Shown here one piece after another: positions 1-12,151 of a stretch of DNA of 64,000 nt. The stretch's first letter is position 1, and each line of letters starts with the position of its first letter. The stretch is from Hippopus hippopus (Eukaryota > Mollusca > Bivalvia > Cardiida > Cardiidae). Made by a program: the position numbers and the translations under genes. A model generated the notes under the pieces. The model worked only from the letters and a program-made list of their open reading frames with translations. It did not search any database and was not told where the DNA came from. The stretch covers positions 43,784,311 through 43,848,310 of the forward strand of contig OX328106.1 in the NCBI GenBank assembly GCA_946811185.2. The letters are read 5' to 3'.

Positions 1-584
1 TTCCATTTGGAGAAGATGTGTTTTGGTATGTTTTTCTTCCCACAAGGAAATCAAGAAAAAACAGCATTATCAGTGCCTTTTGTCAAGTTCATGTATTCGC
101 GTCAGCGTAAGTGCCATAATATAGGTGGATCATCATCGAAACCGATTTCAGATTCTACTCTATGTCTCGTTGTTGCATGAATTCTGAGGGTTCAACGATG
201 TCATTGCAGACACAAGAGACATATGTTAATTTGTGACATTTTGTCGGCTTGAGCCTAACAGCTGTATGCCAGGCAAAGCGCAACGCGACAGACCATTATG
301 CCTCTCAGCATTACCATGCGACATTAATTGATAAGTCCTTTAAACCTTTCAGGCTATTCAAAAAGCAACATTAAAGGAATTTCCCCCTGACTGCACTGAG
401 GAAAACTGCTCCCTCTTTTACTTAAATTATTCCATTATTTATTCATCAATGATTTATCTATTTTTTTCTCTCATATCTTTCCTGTCCAAAGGTACCATCA
501 ATAAAATTTCTAATTATCTAATTATTTTCTATGTGTTCTCAACAACTTTATGTAGGGAAAAAGGCACTTGAAAAAATTGCTTTG

Positions 585-606
585 TTTTTTTTTTTTTTTT
601 TTTTTT
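585..606. repeat. Variable T-tract of the monomer (U1 copy)
   Basis: A run of 22 T. The homologous tract is present in every monomer and ranges from about 10 to 26 T, sometimes broken by one G. It accounts for most of the monomer length variation. Confidence 0.9.
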
Positions 607-1108
607 AATGCAACAGCTATCATTGCTTCTGAAAAGGAGTCTATCTGGTTTATTCAATTAGGCCACAATTCTTCCCGACTTTTAATCTACATAGACAATT
701 GATAGTCTGGACATATCCAAAGTTTCAATGAGAGACACAAGAAGCTGATCTTAAGAACATATGGGAAATTCCTGTCAAACAGGTGACTCAGGTGGGTGGG
801 GGTCGGTTCAGAGCCCGACCTTCTGTCACCTGTTTTATTCAAAGAATCGCCCAATGTTTTGGCATGTATCGACAGTGCATGCCTTCCTCTCTTCAAAAGA
901 TTACATATAAGCCTTCAAATACACTCGGAAATTCAGAAAAAAAACGAATTTCTGACTCGTAGTAGACCATAGTGCGTAATTAGGTCATAAAAAAACAAAA
1001 TAGTCCCTAGACAAATAACACAGCCACGCTCACTTTTTCAAGATACGATCAAACCAACACCAAAAACACCTTTTAAACATGTCCTTCCATTTTTCTGATA
1101 AAACAAAA

Positions 1109-1248
1109 TAACAAATCTGCTTCGTATCAAATTTTCAAATGGAACTACTTTTGACTTCTGCCGAAATGTTTTGAAAAAAAAAAGGGGGGGGCCTATATAA
1201 GTAGATAAATTTTCTAAGTTAAATGCAAGTGTTTTCCTAGCTCAATAG
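1109..1248 (+). repeat. Internal sub-repeat A of the monomer (U1 copy)
   Basis: First of three diverged direct repeats of about 144 bp that share, in order: TAACAAAT, ATCAAATTTTCAAATG, ACTTCTG, AATGTTTTG, a G-run, TTTTCT, GTTAAAT, TTTTCCTAGCTCAATAG. It includes CTATATAAG at 1,193-1,201, a good TATA-box match. The array breaks off inside this sub-repeat at 58,882. Confidence 0.85.
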
Positions 1249-1392
1249 TAACAAATTAGCTTGATATAAAATCTTCAAAAATTTTAAATGAAATTTTTTT
1301 TTACTTCTGTCTCAATGTTTTGCAAGAAAGGGGAGGGCACTGGTGTCGATTAATTTTCTGGGTTAAATTCAACTGCTTTCCTCCCTCAATAG
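1249..1392 (+). repeat. Internal sub-repeat B of the monomer (U1 copy)
   Basis: Second member of the triplication, TAACAAATTAGC to CCTCAATAG. The TATA-like position is replaced by GCACTGGTGTCG. U23 has an 18-bp deletion here. Confidence 0.85.
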
Positions 1393-1539
1393 TAACAAAT
1401 TAGCTTGATATCAAATCTTCAAAATTTTCAAATGATTTTCTTTTTACTTCTGTCACAATGTTTTGAAAGAAAGAGGGGGGGAGCTATTTAAGTCGATTTA
1501 TTTTCTGTGTTGAATTCAACTGCTTCCCTAGCTCAATAG
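1393..1539 (+). repeat. Internal sub-repeat C of the monomer (U1 copy)
   Basis: Third member, TAACAAATTAGC to GCTCAATAG. It carries TATTTAAG at 1,485-1,492 and ends inside the A-box of the tRNA-like cassette, so the A-box is itself a product of the sub-repeat end (CTAGCTCAATAG, also seen at the end of sub-repeat A). Confidence 0.85.
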
Positions 1540-1618
1540 GCTGGGCGGCAGGGCCAAGAATCTTTTTTTAAACTTGGCCATAGGGTTCGAACCCTAGCAA
1601 CATAAGTTACACCTTTTT
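1522..1618 (+). promoter_or_regulatory. tRNA-like A-box/B-box cassette (U1 copy)
   Basis: TAGCTCAATAGG (1,529-1,540) fits the Pol III A-box pattern TRGYNNARNNGG at every position, and GGTTCGAACCC (1,584-1,594) fits the B-box core GWTCRANNC. GCTC/GGGC can form a D-stem, GGCCAAG/CTTGGCC a 7-bp arm between the boxes, and TAGGGTTCGAACCCTA is a perfect 16-bp palindrome where the T-arm would be. TATTTAAG lies 30 bp upstream and TTTTT ends the unit at 1,614-1,618. The acceptor stem does not pair, so this is not a functional tRNA. A run of seven T (1,563-1,569) between the boxes would be expected to stop Pol III early. The cassette recurs at the same offset in each monomer; a SINE-like or tRNA-pseudogene origin is likely. 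Confidence 0.5.
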
Positions 1619-2031
1619 CCACCCCCTTTTTTTTTAACATTCACTCTCCCTAACTCTTAGTCATTTAATACAAATGTCATTTTTCAAATCATTAAGAATG
1701 TGTGGAAATTTTCTTCTCTCTGTTTATCAACTTTCATGCATTTTCATGGGTTTTTCTCTAACCGCAACGCATACGGCTTGCCAGGCTTGAGCTGGGAAGA
1801 TGTCCTGAATAGATATGACATTGCTAATGACCGTGATGACATGTTCTAATCTCTAGAAAGGGGGAACAAAGATAGCATGACCAGGCTCTAAAATCAATTG
1901 TGATGAGGACCAACGATATATGACATTTTGGCACATGCAACAAAACGCAAATCTGGGTTCGCGTTGTCGCATCGGTCCGTTTGTGCACACTCTACAGTGA
2001 CACTAATTTTGGCATTCTGATTTGAAAAGAA

Positions 2032-4058
2032 TTCCATTTGGAGAAGATGTGTTTTGGTATGTTTTTCTTCCCACAAGGAAATCAAGAAAAAACAGCATTA
2101 TCAGTGCCTTTTGTCAAGTTCATGTTTTCGCGTCAGCGTAAGTGCCATAATATAGGTGGATCATCATCGAAACCGATTTCAGATTCTACTCTATGTCTCG
2201 TTGTTGCATGAATTCTGAGGGTTCAACGATGTCATTGCGGACACAAGAGACATATGTTAATTTGTGACATTTTGTCAGCTTAAGCCTAACAGCTGTATGC
2301 CAGGCAAAGCGCAATGCGACAGACCATTATGCCTCTCAGCATTACCATGCGACATTAATTGATAAGTCCTTTAAACCTTTCAGGCTATTCAAAAAGCAAC
2401 ATTAAAGGAATTTCCCCCTGACTGCACTGAGGAAAACTGCTCCCTCTTTTACTTAAATTATTCCATTATTTATTCATCAATGATTTATCTATTTTTTTCT
2501 CTCATATCTTTCCTGTCCAAAGGTACCATCAGTAAAAACTCTAATTATCTAATTATTTTCTATGTGTTCTCAACAACTTTATGTAGGGAAAAAGGCACTT
2601 GAAAAAATTGCTTTGTTTTTTTTGTTTTTTTTTTAATGCAACAGCTATCATTGCTTCTGAAAAGGAGTCTATCTGGTTTATTCAATTAGGCCACAATTCT
2701 TCCCGACTTTTAATCTACATAGACAATTGATAGTCTGGACATATCCAAAGTTTCAATGAGAGACACAAGAAGCTGATCTTAACAACATATGGGAAATTCC
2801 TGTCAAACAGGTGACTCAGGTGGGTGGGGGTCGGTTCAGAGCCCGACCTTCTGTCACCTGTTTTATTCAAAGAATCGCCCAATGTTGGTGTCTTTTGGCA
2901 TGTATCGACAGTGCATGCCTTCCTCTCTTCAAAAGATTACATATAAGCCTTCAAATACACTCGGAAATTCAGAAAAAAACGAATTTCTGACTCGTAGTAG
3001 ACCATAGTGCGTAATTAGGTCATAAAAAAACAAAATAGTCCCTAGACAAATAACACAGCCACGCTCACTTTTTCAAGATACGATCAAACCAACACCAAAA
3101 ACACCTTTTAAACATGTCCTTCCATTTTTCTGATAAAACAAAATAACAAATCTGCTTCGTATCAAATTTTCAAATGGAACTACTTTTGACTTCTGCCGAA
3201 ATGTTTTGAAAAAAAAAGGGGGGGCCTATATAAGTAGATAAATTTTCTAAGTTAAATTCAACTGTTTTCCTAGCTCAATAGTAACAAATTAGCTTGATAT
3301 AAAATCTTCAAAAATTTTAAATGAAATTTTTTTTTACTTCTGTCTCAATGTTTTGGAAGAAAGGGGAGGGCACGGGTGTCGATTAATTTTCTGGGTTAAA
3401 TTCAACTGCTTTCCTCCCTCAATAGTAACAAATTAGCTTGATATCAAATCTTCAAAATTTTCAAATGATTTTTTTTTTACTTCTGTCACAATGTTTTGAA
3501 AGAAAGAGGGGGGGAGCTATTTAAGTCGATTTATTTTCTGTGTTGAATTCAACTGCTTCCCTAGCTCAATAGGCTGGGCGGCAGGGCCAAGAATCTTTTT
3601 TTAAACTTGGCCATAGGGTTCGAACCCTAGCAACATAAGTTACACCTTTTTCCACCCCCCTTTTTTTTAACATTCACTCTCCCTAACTCTTAGTCATTTA
3701 ATACAAATGTCATTTTTCAAATCATTACGAATGTGTGGAAATTTTCTTCTCTCTGTTTATCAACTTTCATGCATTTTCATGGGTTTTTCTCTAACCGCAA
3801 CGCATACGGCTTGCCAGGCTTGAGCTGGGAAGATGTCCTGAATAGATATGACATTGCTAATGACCGTGATGACATGTTCTAATCTCTAGAAAGGGGGAAC
3901 GAAGAGACCAGGCTCTAAAATCAATTGTGATGAGGACCAACGATATATGACATTTTGGCACATGCAACAAAACGCAAATCTGGGTTCGCGTTGTCGCATC
4001 GGTCCGTTTGTGCACACTCTACAGTGACACTAATTTTGGCATTCTGATTTGAAAAGAA
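2032..4058. repeat. Satellite monomer U2 (2,027 bp)
   Basis: It has GTCAGCTTAAGCC near 2,275, a T-tract interrupted by G near 2,625, CACGGGTGTC near 3,371, and the short form GAACGAAGAGACC near 3,898, shared only with U3. Confidence 0.95.
2805..2863. repeat. Nested hairpin of the satellite monomer (U2 copy)
   Basis: Outer arms AAACAGGTGAC (2,805-2,815) and GTCACCTGTTT (2,853-2,863) are perfect reverse complements over 11 bp. Inside them GGGTCGG (2,828-2,834) pairs with CCCGACC (2,842-2,848), with 7-nt loop TTCAGAG. The 5' side also holds the G-rich GGTGGGTGGGGGTCGG, which could form a two-tetrad G-quadruplex. The structure is present at the same offset (about 774) in all monomers; U26 has one inner-arm change. 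It could be a cruciform or RNA stem; function unknown. Confidence 0.85.
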
Positions 4059-6080
4059 TTCCATTTGGAGAAGATGTGTTTTGGTATGTTTTTCTTCCCA
4101 CAAGGAAATCAAGAAAAAACAGCATTATCAGTGCCTTTTGTCAAGTTCATGTTTTCGCGTCAGCGTAAGTGCCATAATATAGGTGGATCATCATCGAAAC
4201 CGATTTCAGATTCTACTCTATGTCTCGTTGTTGCATGAATTCTGAGGGTTCAACGATGTCATTGCGGACACAAGAGACATATGTTAATTTGTGACATTTT
4301 GTCGGCTTGAGCCTAACAGCTGTATGCCAGGCAAAGCGCAATGCGACAGACCATTATGCCTCTCAGCATTACCATGCGACATTAATTGATAAGTCCTTTA
4401 AACCTTTCAGGCTATTCAAAAAGCAACATTAAAGGAATTTCCCCCTGACTGCACTGAGGAAAACTGCTCCCTCTTTTACTTAAATTATTCCATTATTTAT
4501 TCATCAATGATTTATCTATTTTTTTCTCTCATATCTTTCCTGTCCAAAGGTACCATCAGTAAAAACTCTAATTATCTAATTATTTTCTATGTGTTCTCAA
4601 CAACTTTATGTAGGGAAAAAGGCACTTGAAAAAATTGCTTTGTTTTTTTTTTTTAATGCAACAGCTATCATTGCTTCTGAAAAGGAGTCTATCTGGTTTA
4701 TTCAATTAGGCCACAATTCTTCCCGACTTTTAATCTACATAGACAATTGATAGTCTGGACATATCCAAAGTTTCAATGAGAGACACAAGAAGCTGATCTT
4801 AACAACATATGGGAAATTCCTGTCAAACAGGTGACTCAGGTGGGTGGGGGTCGGTTCAGAGCCCGACCTTCTGTCACCTGTTTTATTCAAAGAATCGCCC
4901 AATGTTGGTGTCTTTTGGCATGTATCGACAGTGCATGCCTTCCTCTCTTCAAAAGATTACATATAAGCCTTCAAATACACTCGGAAATTCAGAAAAAAAC
5001 GAATTTCTGACTCGTAGTAGACCATAGTGCGTAATTAGGTCATAAAAAAACAAAATAGTCCCTAGACAAATAACACAGCCACGCTCACTTTTTCAAGATA
5101 CGATCAAACCAACACCAAAAACACCTTTTAAACATGTCCTTCCATTTTTCTGATAAAACAAAATAACAAATCTGCTTCGTATCAAATTTTCAAATGGAAC
5201 TACTTTTGACTTCTGCCGAAATGTTTTGAAAAAAAAAAGGGGGGGCCTATATAAGTAGATAAATTTTCTAAGTTAAATTCAACTGTTTTCCTAGCTCAAT
5301 AGTAACAAATTAGCTTGATATAAAATCTTCAAAAATTTTAAATGAAATTTTTTTTTACTTCTGTCTCAATGTTTTGGAAGAAAGGGGAGGGCACTGGTGT
5401 CGATTAATTTTCTGGGTTAAATTCAACTGCTTTCCTCCCTCAATAGTAACAAATTAGCTTGATATCAAATCTTCAAAATTTTCAAATGATTTTTTTTTTA
5501 CTTCTGTCACAATGTTTTGAAAGAAAGAGGGGGGGAGCTATTTAAGTCGATTTATTTTCTGTGTTGAATTCAACTGCTTCCCTAGCTCAATAGGCTGGGC
5601 GGCAGGGCCAAGAATCTTTTTTTAAACTTGGCCATAGGGTTCGAACCCTAGCAACATAAGTTACACCTTTTTCCACCCCCTTTTTTTTTTAACATTCACT
5701 CTCCCTAACTCTTAGTCATTTAATACAAATGTCATTTTTCAAATCATTACGAATGTGTGGAAATTTTCTTCTCTCTGTTTATCAACTTTCATGCATTTTC
5801 ATGGGTTTTTCTCTAACCGCAACGCATACGGCTTGCCAGGCTTGAGCTGGGAAGATGTCCTGAATAGATATGACATTGCTAATGACCGTGATGACATGTT
5901 CTAATCTCTAGAAAGGGGGAACGAAGAGACCAGGCTCTAAAATCAATTGTGATGAGGACCAACGATATATGACATTTTGGCACATGCAACAAAACGCAAA
6001 TCTGGGTTCGCGTTGTCGCATCGGTCCGTTTGTGCACACTCTACAGTGACACTAATTTTGGCATTCTGATTTGAAAAGAA
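4059..6080. repeat. Satellite monomer U3 (2,022 bp)
   Basis: Close to the consensus. It shares the short form GAACGAAGAGACC (near 5,919) with U2; all other copies have GAACAAAGATAGCATGACC or a close variant there. Confidence 0.95.
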
Positions 6081-8103
6081 TTCCATTTGGAGAAGATGTG
6101 TTTTGGTATGTTTTTCTTCCCACAAGGAAATCAAGAAAAAACAGCATTATCAGTGCCTTTTGTCAAGTTCATGTTTTCGCGTCAGCGTAAGTGCCAAAAT
6201 ATAGGTGGATCATCATCGAAACCGATTTCAGATTCTACTCTATGTCTCGTTGTTGCATGAATTCTGAGGGTTCAACGATGTCATTGCGGACACAAGAGAC
6301 ATATGTTAATTTGTGACATTTTGTCGGCTTGAGCCTAACAGCTGTATGCCAGGCAAAGCGCAATGCGACAGACCATTATGCCTCTCAGCATTACCATGCG
6401 ACATTAATTGATAAGTCCTTTAAACCTTTCAGGCTATTCAAAAAGCAACATTAAAGGAATTTCCCCCTGACTGCACTGAGGAAAACTGCTCCCTCTTTTA
6501 CTTAAATTATTCCATTATTTATTCATCAATGATTTATCTATTTTTTTCTCTCATATCTTTCCTGTCCAAAGGTACCATCAGTAAAAACTCTAATTATCTA
6601 ATTATTTTCTATGTGTTCTCAACAACTTTATGTAGGGAAAAAGGCACTTGAAAAAATTGCTTTGTTTTTTTTTTTAATGCAACAGCTATCATTGCTTCTG
6701 AAAAGGAGTCTATCTGGTTTATTCAATTAGGCCACAATTCTTCCCGACTTTTAATCTACATAGACAATTGATAGTCTGGACATATCCAAAGTTTCAATGA
6801 GAGACACAAGAAGCTGATCTTAACAACATATGGGAAATTCCTGTCAAACAGGTGACTCAGGTGGGTGGGGGTCGGTTCAGAGCCCGACCTTCTGTCACCT
6901 GTTTTATTCAAAGAATCGCCCAATGTTGGTGTCTTTTGGCATGTATCGACAGTGCATGCCTTCCTCTCTTCAAAAGATTACATATAAGCCTTCAAATACA
7001 CTCGGAAATTCAGAAAAAAACGAATTTCTGACTCGTAGTAGACCATAGTGCGTAATTAGGTCATAAAAAAACAAAATAGTCCCTAGACAAATAACACAGC
7101 CACGCTCACTTTTTCAAGATACGATCAAACCAACACCAAAAACACCTTTTAAACATGTCCTTCCATTTTTCTGATAAAATAACAAATCTGCTTTGTATCA
7201 AATTTTCAAATGGAACTACTTTTGACTTCTGCCGAAATGTTTTGAAAAAAAAAAAGGGGGGGCCTATATAAGTAGATAAATTTTCTAAGTTAAATTCAAC
7301 TGTTTTCCTAGCTCAATAGTAACAAATTAGCTTGATATAAAATCTTCAAAAATTTTAAATGAAATTTTTTTTTACTTCTGTCTCAATGTTTTGGAAGAAA
7401 GGGGAGGGCACGGGTGTCGATTAATTTTCTGGGTTAAATTCAACTGCTTTCCTCCCTCAATAGTAACAAATTAGCTTGATATCAAATCTTCAAAATTTTC
7501 AAATGATTTTTTTTTTACTTCTGTCACAATGTTTTGAAAGAAAGAGGGGGGGAGCTATTTAAGTCGATTTATTTTCTGTGTTGAATTCAACTGCTTCCCT
7601 AGCTCAATAGGCTGGGCGGCAGGGCCAAGAATCTTTTTTTAAACTTGGCCATAGGGTTCGAACCCTAGCAACATAAGTTACACCTTTTTCCACCCCCATT
7701 TTTTTTTAACATTCACTCTCCCTAACTCTTAGTCATTTAATACAAATGTCATTTTTCAAATCATTAAGAATGTGTGGAAATTTTCTTCTCTCTGTTTATC
7801 AACTTTCATGCATTTTCATGGGTTTTTCTCTAACCGCAACGCATACGGCTTGCCAGGCTTGAGCTGGGAAGATGTCCTGAATAGATATGACATTGCTAAT
7901 GACCGTGATGACATGTTCTAATCTCTAGAAAGGGGGAACAAAGATAGCATGACCAGGCTCTAAAATCAATTGTGATGAGGACCAACGATATATGACATTT
8001 TGGCACATGCAACAAAACGCAAATCTGGGTTCGCGTTGTCGCATCGGTCCGTTTGTGCACACTCTACAGTGACACTAATTTTGGCATTCTGATTTGAAAA
8101 GAA
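6081..8103. repeat. Satellite monomer U4 (2,023 bp)
   Basis: GTGCCAAAAT near 6,191 (shared with U5). First unit of the short ATAAAATAACAAATCTGCTTTG type (near 7,175). CACGGGTGTC near 7,409 is shared with U2. Confidence 0.95.
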
Positions 8104-10126
8104 TTCCATTTGGAGAAGATGTGTTTTGGTATGTTTTTCTTCCCACAAGGAAATCAAGAAAAAACAGCATTATCAGTGCCTTTTGTCAAGTTCATGTTTT
8201 CGCGTCAGCGTAAGTGCCAAAATATAGGTGGATCATCATCGAAACCGATTTCAGATTCTACTCTATGTCTCGTTGTTGCATGAATTCTGAGGGTTCAACG
8301 ATGTCATTGCGGACACAAGAGACATATGTTAATTTGTGACATTTTGTCGGCTTGAGCCTAACAGCTGTATGCCAGGCAAAGCGCAATGCGACAGACCATT
8401 ATGCCTCTCAGCATTACCATGCGACATTAATTGATAAGTCCTTTAAACCTTTCAGGCTATTCAAAAAGCAACATTAAAGGAATTTCCCCCTGACTGCACT
8501 GAGGAAAACTGCTCCCTCTTTTACTTAAATTATTCCATTATTTATTCATCAATGATTTATCTATTTTTTTCTCTCATATCTTTCCTGTCCAAAGGTACCA
8601 TCAGTAAAAACTCTAATTATCTAATTATTTTCTATGTGTTCTCAACAACTTTATGTAGGGAAAAAGGCACTTGAAAAAATTGCTTTGTTTTTTTTTTTTA
8701 ATGCAACAGCTATCATTGCTTCTGAAAAGGAGTCTATCTGGTTTATTCAATTAGGCCACAATTCTTCCCGACTTTTAATCTACATAGACAATTGATAGTC
8801 TGGACATATCCAAAGTTTCAATGAGAGACACAAGAAGCTGATCTTAACAACATATGGGAAATTCCTGTCAAACAGGTGACTCAGGTGGGTGGGGGTCGGT
8901 TCAGAGCCCGACCTTCTGTCACCTGTTTTATTCAAAGAATCGCCCAATGTTGGTGTCTTTTGGCATGTATCGACAGTGCATGCCTTCCTCTCTTCAAAAG
9001 ATTACATATAAGCCTTCAAATACACTCGGAAATTCAGAAAAAAACGAATTTCTGACTCGTAGTAGACCATAGTGCGTAATTAGGTCATAAAAAAACAAAA
9101 TAGTCCCTAGACAAATAACACAGCCACGCTCACTTTTTCAAGATACGATCAAACCAACACCAAAAACACCTTTTAAACATGTCCTTCCATTTTTCTGATA
9201 AAATAACAAATCTGCTTTGTATCAAATTTTCAAATGGAACTACTTTTGACTTCTGCCGAAATGTTTTGAAAAAAAAAAGGGGGGGCCTATATAAGTAGAT
9301 AAATTTTCTAAGTTAAATTCAACTGTTTTCCTAGCTCAATAGTAACAAATTAGCTTGATATAAAATCTTCAAAAATTTTAAATGAAATTTTTTTTTACTT
9401 CTGTCTCAATGTTTTGGAAGAAAGGGGAGGGCACTGGTGTCGATTAATTTTCTGGGTTAAATTCAACTGCTTTCCTCCCTCAATAGTAACAAATTAGCTT
9501 GATATCAAATCTTCAAAATTTTCAAATGATTTTTTTTTTACTTCTGTCACAATGTTTTGAAAGAAAGAGGGGGGGAGCTATTTAAGTCGATTTATTTTCT
9601 GTGTTGAATTCAACTTCTTCTCTAGCTCAATAGGCTGGGCGGCAGGGCCAAGAATCTTTTTTTAAACTTGGCCATAGGGTTCGAACCCTAGCAACATAAG
9701 TTACACCTTTTTCCACCCCCATTTTTTTTTAACATTCACTCTCCCTAACTCTTAGTCATTTAATACAAATGTCATTTTTCAAATCGTTAAGAATGTGTGG
9801 AAATTTTCTTCTCTCTGTTTATCAACTTTCATGCATTTTCATGGGTTTTTCTCTAACCGCAACGCATACGGCTTGCCAGGCTTGAGCTGGGAAGATGTCC
9901 TGAATAGATATGACATTGCTAATGACCGTGATGACATGTTCTAATCTCTAGAAAGGGGGAACAAAGATAGCATGACCAGGCTCTAAAATCAATTGTGATG
10001 AGGACCAACGATATATGACATTTTGGCACATGCAACAAAACGCAAATCTGGGTTCGCGTTGTCGCATCAGTCCGTTTGTGCACACTCTACAGTGACACTA
10101 ATTTTGGCATTCTGATTTGAAAAGAA
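8104..10126. repeat. Satellite monomer U5 (2,023 bp)
   Basis: GTGCCAAAAT near 8,214. CTTCTTCTCTAGCTC precedes the A-box near 9,615. G>A at 10,069 creates a stop in the minus-strand small ORF that is open in the other copies. Confidence 0.95.
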
Positions 10127-12151
10127 TTCCATTTGGAGAAGATGTGTTTTGGTATGTTTTTCTTCCCACAAGGAAATCAAGAAAAAACAGCATTATCAGT
10201 GCCTTTTGTCAAGTTCATGTTTTCGCGTCAGCGTAAGTGCCATAATATAGGTGGATCATCATCGAAACCGATTTCAGATTCTACTCTATGTCTCGTTGTT
10301 GCATGAATTCTGAGGGTTCAACGATGTCATTGCGGACACAAGAGACATATGTTAATTTGTGACATTTTGTCGGCTTGAGCCTAACAGCTGTATGCCAGGC
10401 AAAGCGCAATGCGACAGACCATTATGCCTCTCAGCATTACCATGCGACATTAATTGATAAGTCCTTTAAACCTTTCAGGCTATTCAAAAAGCAACATTAA
10501 AGGAATTTCCCCCTGACTGCACTGAGGAAAACTGCTCCCTCTTTTACTTAAATTATTCCATTATTTATTCATCAATGATTTATCTATTTTTTTCTCTCAT
10601 ATCTTTCCTGTCCAAAGGTACCATCAGTAAAAACTCTAATTATCTAATTATTTTCTATGTGTTCTCAACAACTTTATGTAGGGAAAAAGGCACTTGAAAA
10701 AATTGCTTTTTTTTTTTTTTTTAATGCAACAGCTATCATTGCTTCTGAAAAGGAGTCTATCTGGTTTATTCAATTAGGCCAAAATTCTTCCCGACTTTTA
10801 ATCTACATAGACAATTGATAGTCTGGACATATCCAAAGTTTCAATGAGAGACACAAGAAGCTGATCTTAACAACATATGGGAAATTCCTGTCAAACAGGT
10901 GACTCAGGTGGGTGGGGGTCGGTTCAGAGCCCGACCTTCTGTCACCTGTTTTATTCAAAGAATCGCCCAATGTTGGTGTCTTTTGGCATGTATCGACAGT
11001 GCATGCCTTCCTCTCTTCAAAAGATTACATATAAGCCTTCAAATACACTCGGAAATTCAGAAAAAAACGAATTTCTGACTCGTTGTAGACCATAGTGCGT
11101 AATTAGGTCATAAAAAAACAAAATAGTCCCTAGACAAATAACACAGCCACGCTCACTTTTTCAAGATACGATCAAACCAACACCAAAAACACCTTTTAAA
11201 CATGTCCTTCCATTTTTCTGATAAAATAACAAATCTGCTTTGTATCAAATTTTCAAATGGAACTACCTTTGACTTCTGCCGAAATGTTTTGAAAAAAAAA
11301 AGGGGGGGGGCCTATATAAGTAGATAAATTTTCTAAGTTAAATTCAACTGTTTTCCTAGCTCAATAGTAACAAATTAGCTTGATATAAAATCTTCAAAAA
11401 TTTTAAATGAAATTTTTTTTTACTTCTGTCTCAATGTTTTGGAAGAAAGGGGAGGGCACTGGTGTCGATTAATTTTCTGGGTTAAATTCAACTGCTTTCC
11501 TCCCTCAATAGTAACAAATTAGCTTGATATCAAATCTTCAAAATTTTCAAATGATTTTTTTTTTACTTCTGTCACAATGTTTTGAAAGAAAGAGGGGGGG
11601 AGCTATTTAAGTCGATTTATTTTCTGTGTTGAATTCAACTGCTTCCCTAGCTCAATAGGCTGGGCGGCAGGGCCAAGAATCTTTTTTTAAACTTGGCCAT
11701 AGGGTTCGAACCCTAGCAACATAAGTTACACCTTTTTCCACCCCCATTTTTTTTTAACATTCACTCTCCCTAACTCTTAGTCATTTAATACAAATGTCAT
11801 TTTTCAAATCATTAAGAATGTGTGGAAATTTTCTTCTCTCTGTTTATCAACTTTCATGCATTTTCATGGGTTTTTCTCTAACCGCAACGCATACGGCTTG
11901 CCAGGCTTGAGCTGGGAAGATGTCCTGAATAGATATGACATTGCTAATGACCGTGATGACATGTTCTAATCTCTAGAAAGGGGGAACAAAGATAGCATGA
12001 CCAGGCTCTAAAATCAATTGTGATGAGGACCAACGATATATGACATTTTGGCACATGCAACAAAACGCAAATCTGGGTTCGCGTTGTCGCATCGGTCCGT
12101 TTGTGCACACTCTACAGTGACACTAATTTTGGCATTCTGATTTGAAAAGAA
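10127..12151. repeat. Satellite monomer U6 (2,025 bp)
   Basis: Private changes are GGCCAAAATTC near 10,782, CGTTGTAGAC at 11,081, and CTACCTTTGAC near 11,265. It is of the short ATAAAATAAC type. Confidence 0.95.

Larger units (their letters stand above)
1..2031. repeat. Satellite monomer U1 (2,031 bp)
   Basis: This is among the most divergent full copies. It has an 8-bp deletion near 856 (CCAATGTTTTGGC), CATCAATAAAATTTC near 497 instead of CATCAGTAAAAACTC, AACGCGACAG near 281, and a T-tract of 22 at 585-606. Confidence 0.95.

Noticed and set aside
1522..1600. Functional tRNA gene
   Set aside because: The acceptor stem does not pair, there is no normal anticodon arm, and a T7 run lies between the boxes. 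Kept only as a tRNA-like cassette.
1..2031. rDNA spacer, 5S, histone or snRNA repeat unit, or CENP-B box in the monomer
   Set aside because: No matching conserved sequence was found on either strand by eye.
1894..2085. 63-aa minus-strand open frame repeated in nearly every monomer
   Set aside because: Its conservation only reflects satellite homogenisation. U5 has a nonsense change (10,069), U26 a frameshift, and there is no domain, start context or codon bias.
2789..3007. 72-aa plus-strand open frame repeated in nearly every monomer
   Set aside because: It overlaps the hairpin, is broken by an 8-bp deletion in U1 and an extra A in U17, and lacks any recognisable protein feature.
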